Assembly (NCBI RefSeq): GCF_021147775.1
Contig: NZ_JAGTPK010000041.1
Location: 1 to 39,779, forward strand
Reading direction: 5' to 3'
Source: Pseudomonas californiensis
Lineage (GTDB): Bacteria > Pseudomonadota > Gammaproteobacteria > Pseudomonadales > Pseudomonadaceae
Length of the DNA: 39,779 nt
How positions within the stretch are numbered: position 1 is the stretch's first letter; each line of letters opens with the position of its first letter. The position numbers and the translations under genes are program-made. The notes below the pieces were generated by a model that was given only the letters and a program-made list of their open reading frames with translations, was not told the DNA's origin and ran no database searches. Of the stretch, positions 39,387-39,779 are shown piece after piece.

Positions 39387-39698
39387 ATGCGAATCCCTTT
39401 CCTTTCTTCTCTGATGTTCGCGCTGTTGACCAGTGCCTCGATCGCTGTAACGGCGGCGCCCGCTGCCAGTTCTGCCGCAGTGGTTGATACGCCGGTGGTG
39501 GCTGCGCAGGAGCAAAAATCTGATCGGCTCAATCTCAATACCGCAGATGCCGAGACGTTGCAAAAGATCTTGACGGGTATTGGCAAGAATAAGGCTGACG
39601 CCATCGTGGCCTACCGGGAAAGTAATGGCGAATTCACGTCGGTCGATGAGTTGATCGAAGTCAAAGGGATAGGCAAGTCCATTGTAAGCGCTCCATAA
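39387..39698 (+). CDS. comEA: ComEA-type helix-hairpin-helix protein, 3' end cut by IS
   Basis: 103 residues as it stands. Signal peptide MRIPFLSSLMFALLTSASIAVTAA, an Ala/Val linker, then the double helix-hairpin-helix DNA-binding domain (LNLNTADAETLQKILTGIG ... SVDELIEVKGIGKSIV). Such proteins bind DNA in the periplasm; in competent species ComEA takes up DNA. Family members usually continue about ten residues (a KNR-type helix), but here the frame enters a sequence starting GTAAGCGCTCC at 39684 and stops after SAP. That sequence is the end of an IS66-family element. Most of the domain is retained, so partial function is possible. The gene normally follows wbpM in Pseudomonas. GGAG precedes ATG 39387. 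Confidence 0.75.
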   Translation: MRIPFLSSLMFALLTSASIAVTAAPAASSAAVVDTPVVAAQEQKSDRLNLNTADAETLQKILTGIGKNKADAIVAYRESNGEFTSVDELIEVKGIGKSIVSAP

Positions 39699-39779
39699 AC
39701 CCCACTTGGCTAAAGATAGGTAAAGCGCTTAGCTGTGAAGTCGAGGTTCGCAGTTCCACGGCAGCAAGGCTTCGTAATC
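39684..39779 (-). mobile_element. IS66-family insertion sequence, right-hand part off window
   Basis: From 39684 the sequence GTAAGCGCTCC has the GTAA-type terminal inverted repeat start of IS66 elements, and the minus strand reads the C-terminal end of an IS66 transposase (TnpC) running off the window. The element interrupts comEA. The eight bases before it (39676-39683, AGTCCATT) would be the target duplication if IS66 rules hold. Most of the element lies beyond the window. Confidence 0.75.
39729..39779 (-). CDS. tnpC: IS66 transposase TnpC, C-terminal fragment (partial)
   Basis: The minus strand reads DYEALLPWNCEPRLHS and a TAA stop at 39729-39731, entering from the window edge. LLPWN is the conserved end of the IS66-family DDE transposase C-terminal domain. 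Only 16 residues are inside the window, so the full gene and its integrity cannot be judged. Confidence 0.7.
   Translation of the reverse strand, partial: DYEALLPWNCEPRLHS

Noticed and set aside
1..39779. CRISPR arrays, tRNA or rRNA genes, prophage or conjugative elements
   Set aside because: I saw no regularly spaced repeats, no tRNA cloverleaf or CCA-ended gene and no phage structural genes. The IS66 end at the right edge is the only mobile DNA recognised.

Overview
The window looks like chromosomal DNA of a fluorescent Pseudomonas, most probably of the P. syringae group. The basis is GC-rich coding sequence, Pseudomonas-type fusions and operons (fused tyrA-aroA, ubiG-mupP-yciK, serC-pheA-tyrA/aroA-cmk-rpsA-ihfB), and gene order recalled from P. 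aeruginosa. It is mostly core genome. I saw no tRNA, rRNA, CRISPR array or prophage. The right edge runs into an IS66-type insertion sequence.

Layout. (1) 1-1800: two small minus-strand genes in long non-coding stretches that hold a nested inverted-repeat element (about 671-762), a 14-bp palindrome, a Pho-box-like tandem repeat and a DnaA-box palindrome. (2) 1818-5953: rmuC, a 40-residue conserved small protein, an acyl-carrier-like small protein, tapT and a DMT-family exporter. (3) 5966-7967 (minus): an NAD(P)H oxidoreductase overlapping fumC. (4) 8137-15963: DUF2059 protein, bolA, trhO, DsbA-family protein, ABC exporter, the c-di-GMP protein rbdA and undA (1-undecene synthase). This matches the order I recall for PA0856-PA0862. 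(5) 15976-20681 (minus): a GGDEF diguanylate cyclase, then yciK, mupP, ubiG and a methylthioadenosine deaminase. (6) 20801-24963: mtnA and gyrA. (7) 25171-32778: the aromatic amino acid/cmk/rpsA/ihfB supra-operon, here without the hisC-type aminotransferase expected between pheA and tyrA. (8) 32803-39219: a LapA-domain membrane protein, a beta-CASP metallo-hydrolase, then a compact wbpV-wbpL-wbpM-like O-antigen initiation module. (9) 39387-end: a ComEA-type helix-hairpin-helix protein whose 3' end is cut by an IS66-family element.

How the genes work together. WbpM, the WbpV/WreQ-like reductase and WbpL could form a complete route from UDP-GlcNAc to undecaprenyl-PP-QuiNAc, the starter for O-polysaccharide, with no polymerase, flippase or other transferases at this locus. 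The deaminase and MtnA fit the Pseudomonas methionine salvage route via methylthioinosine. SerC, PheA and TyrA-AroA cover serine, phenylalanine, tyrosine and chorismate synthesis. RbdA and the GGDEF protein are opposing c-di-GMP enzymes on either side of undA. MupP belongs to the Pseudomonas peptidoglycan recycling route.

The strongest leads are the undA assignment, the IS66 interruption at the right edge, the missing hisC gene, the reduced O-antigen locus, the three-hairpin rpsA leader, and the unexplained structured element near 671-762. I found no clear evidence of a wholly new multi-gene system.
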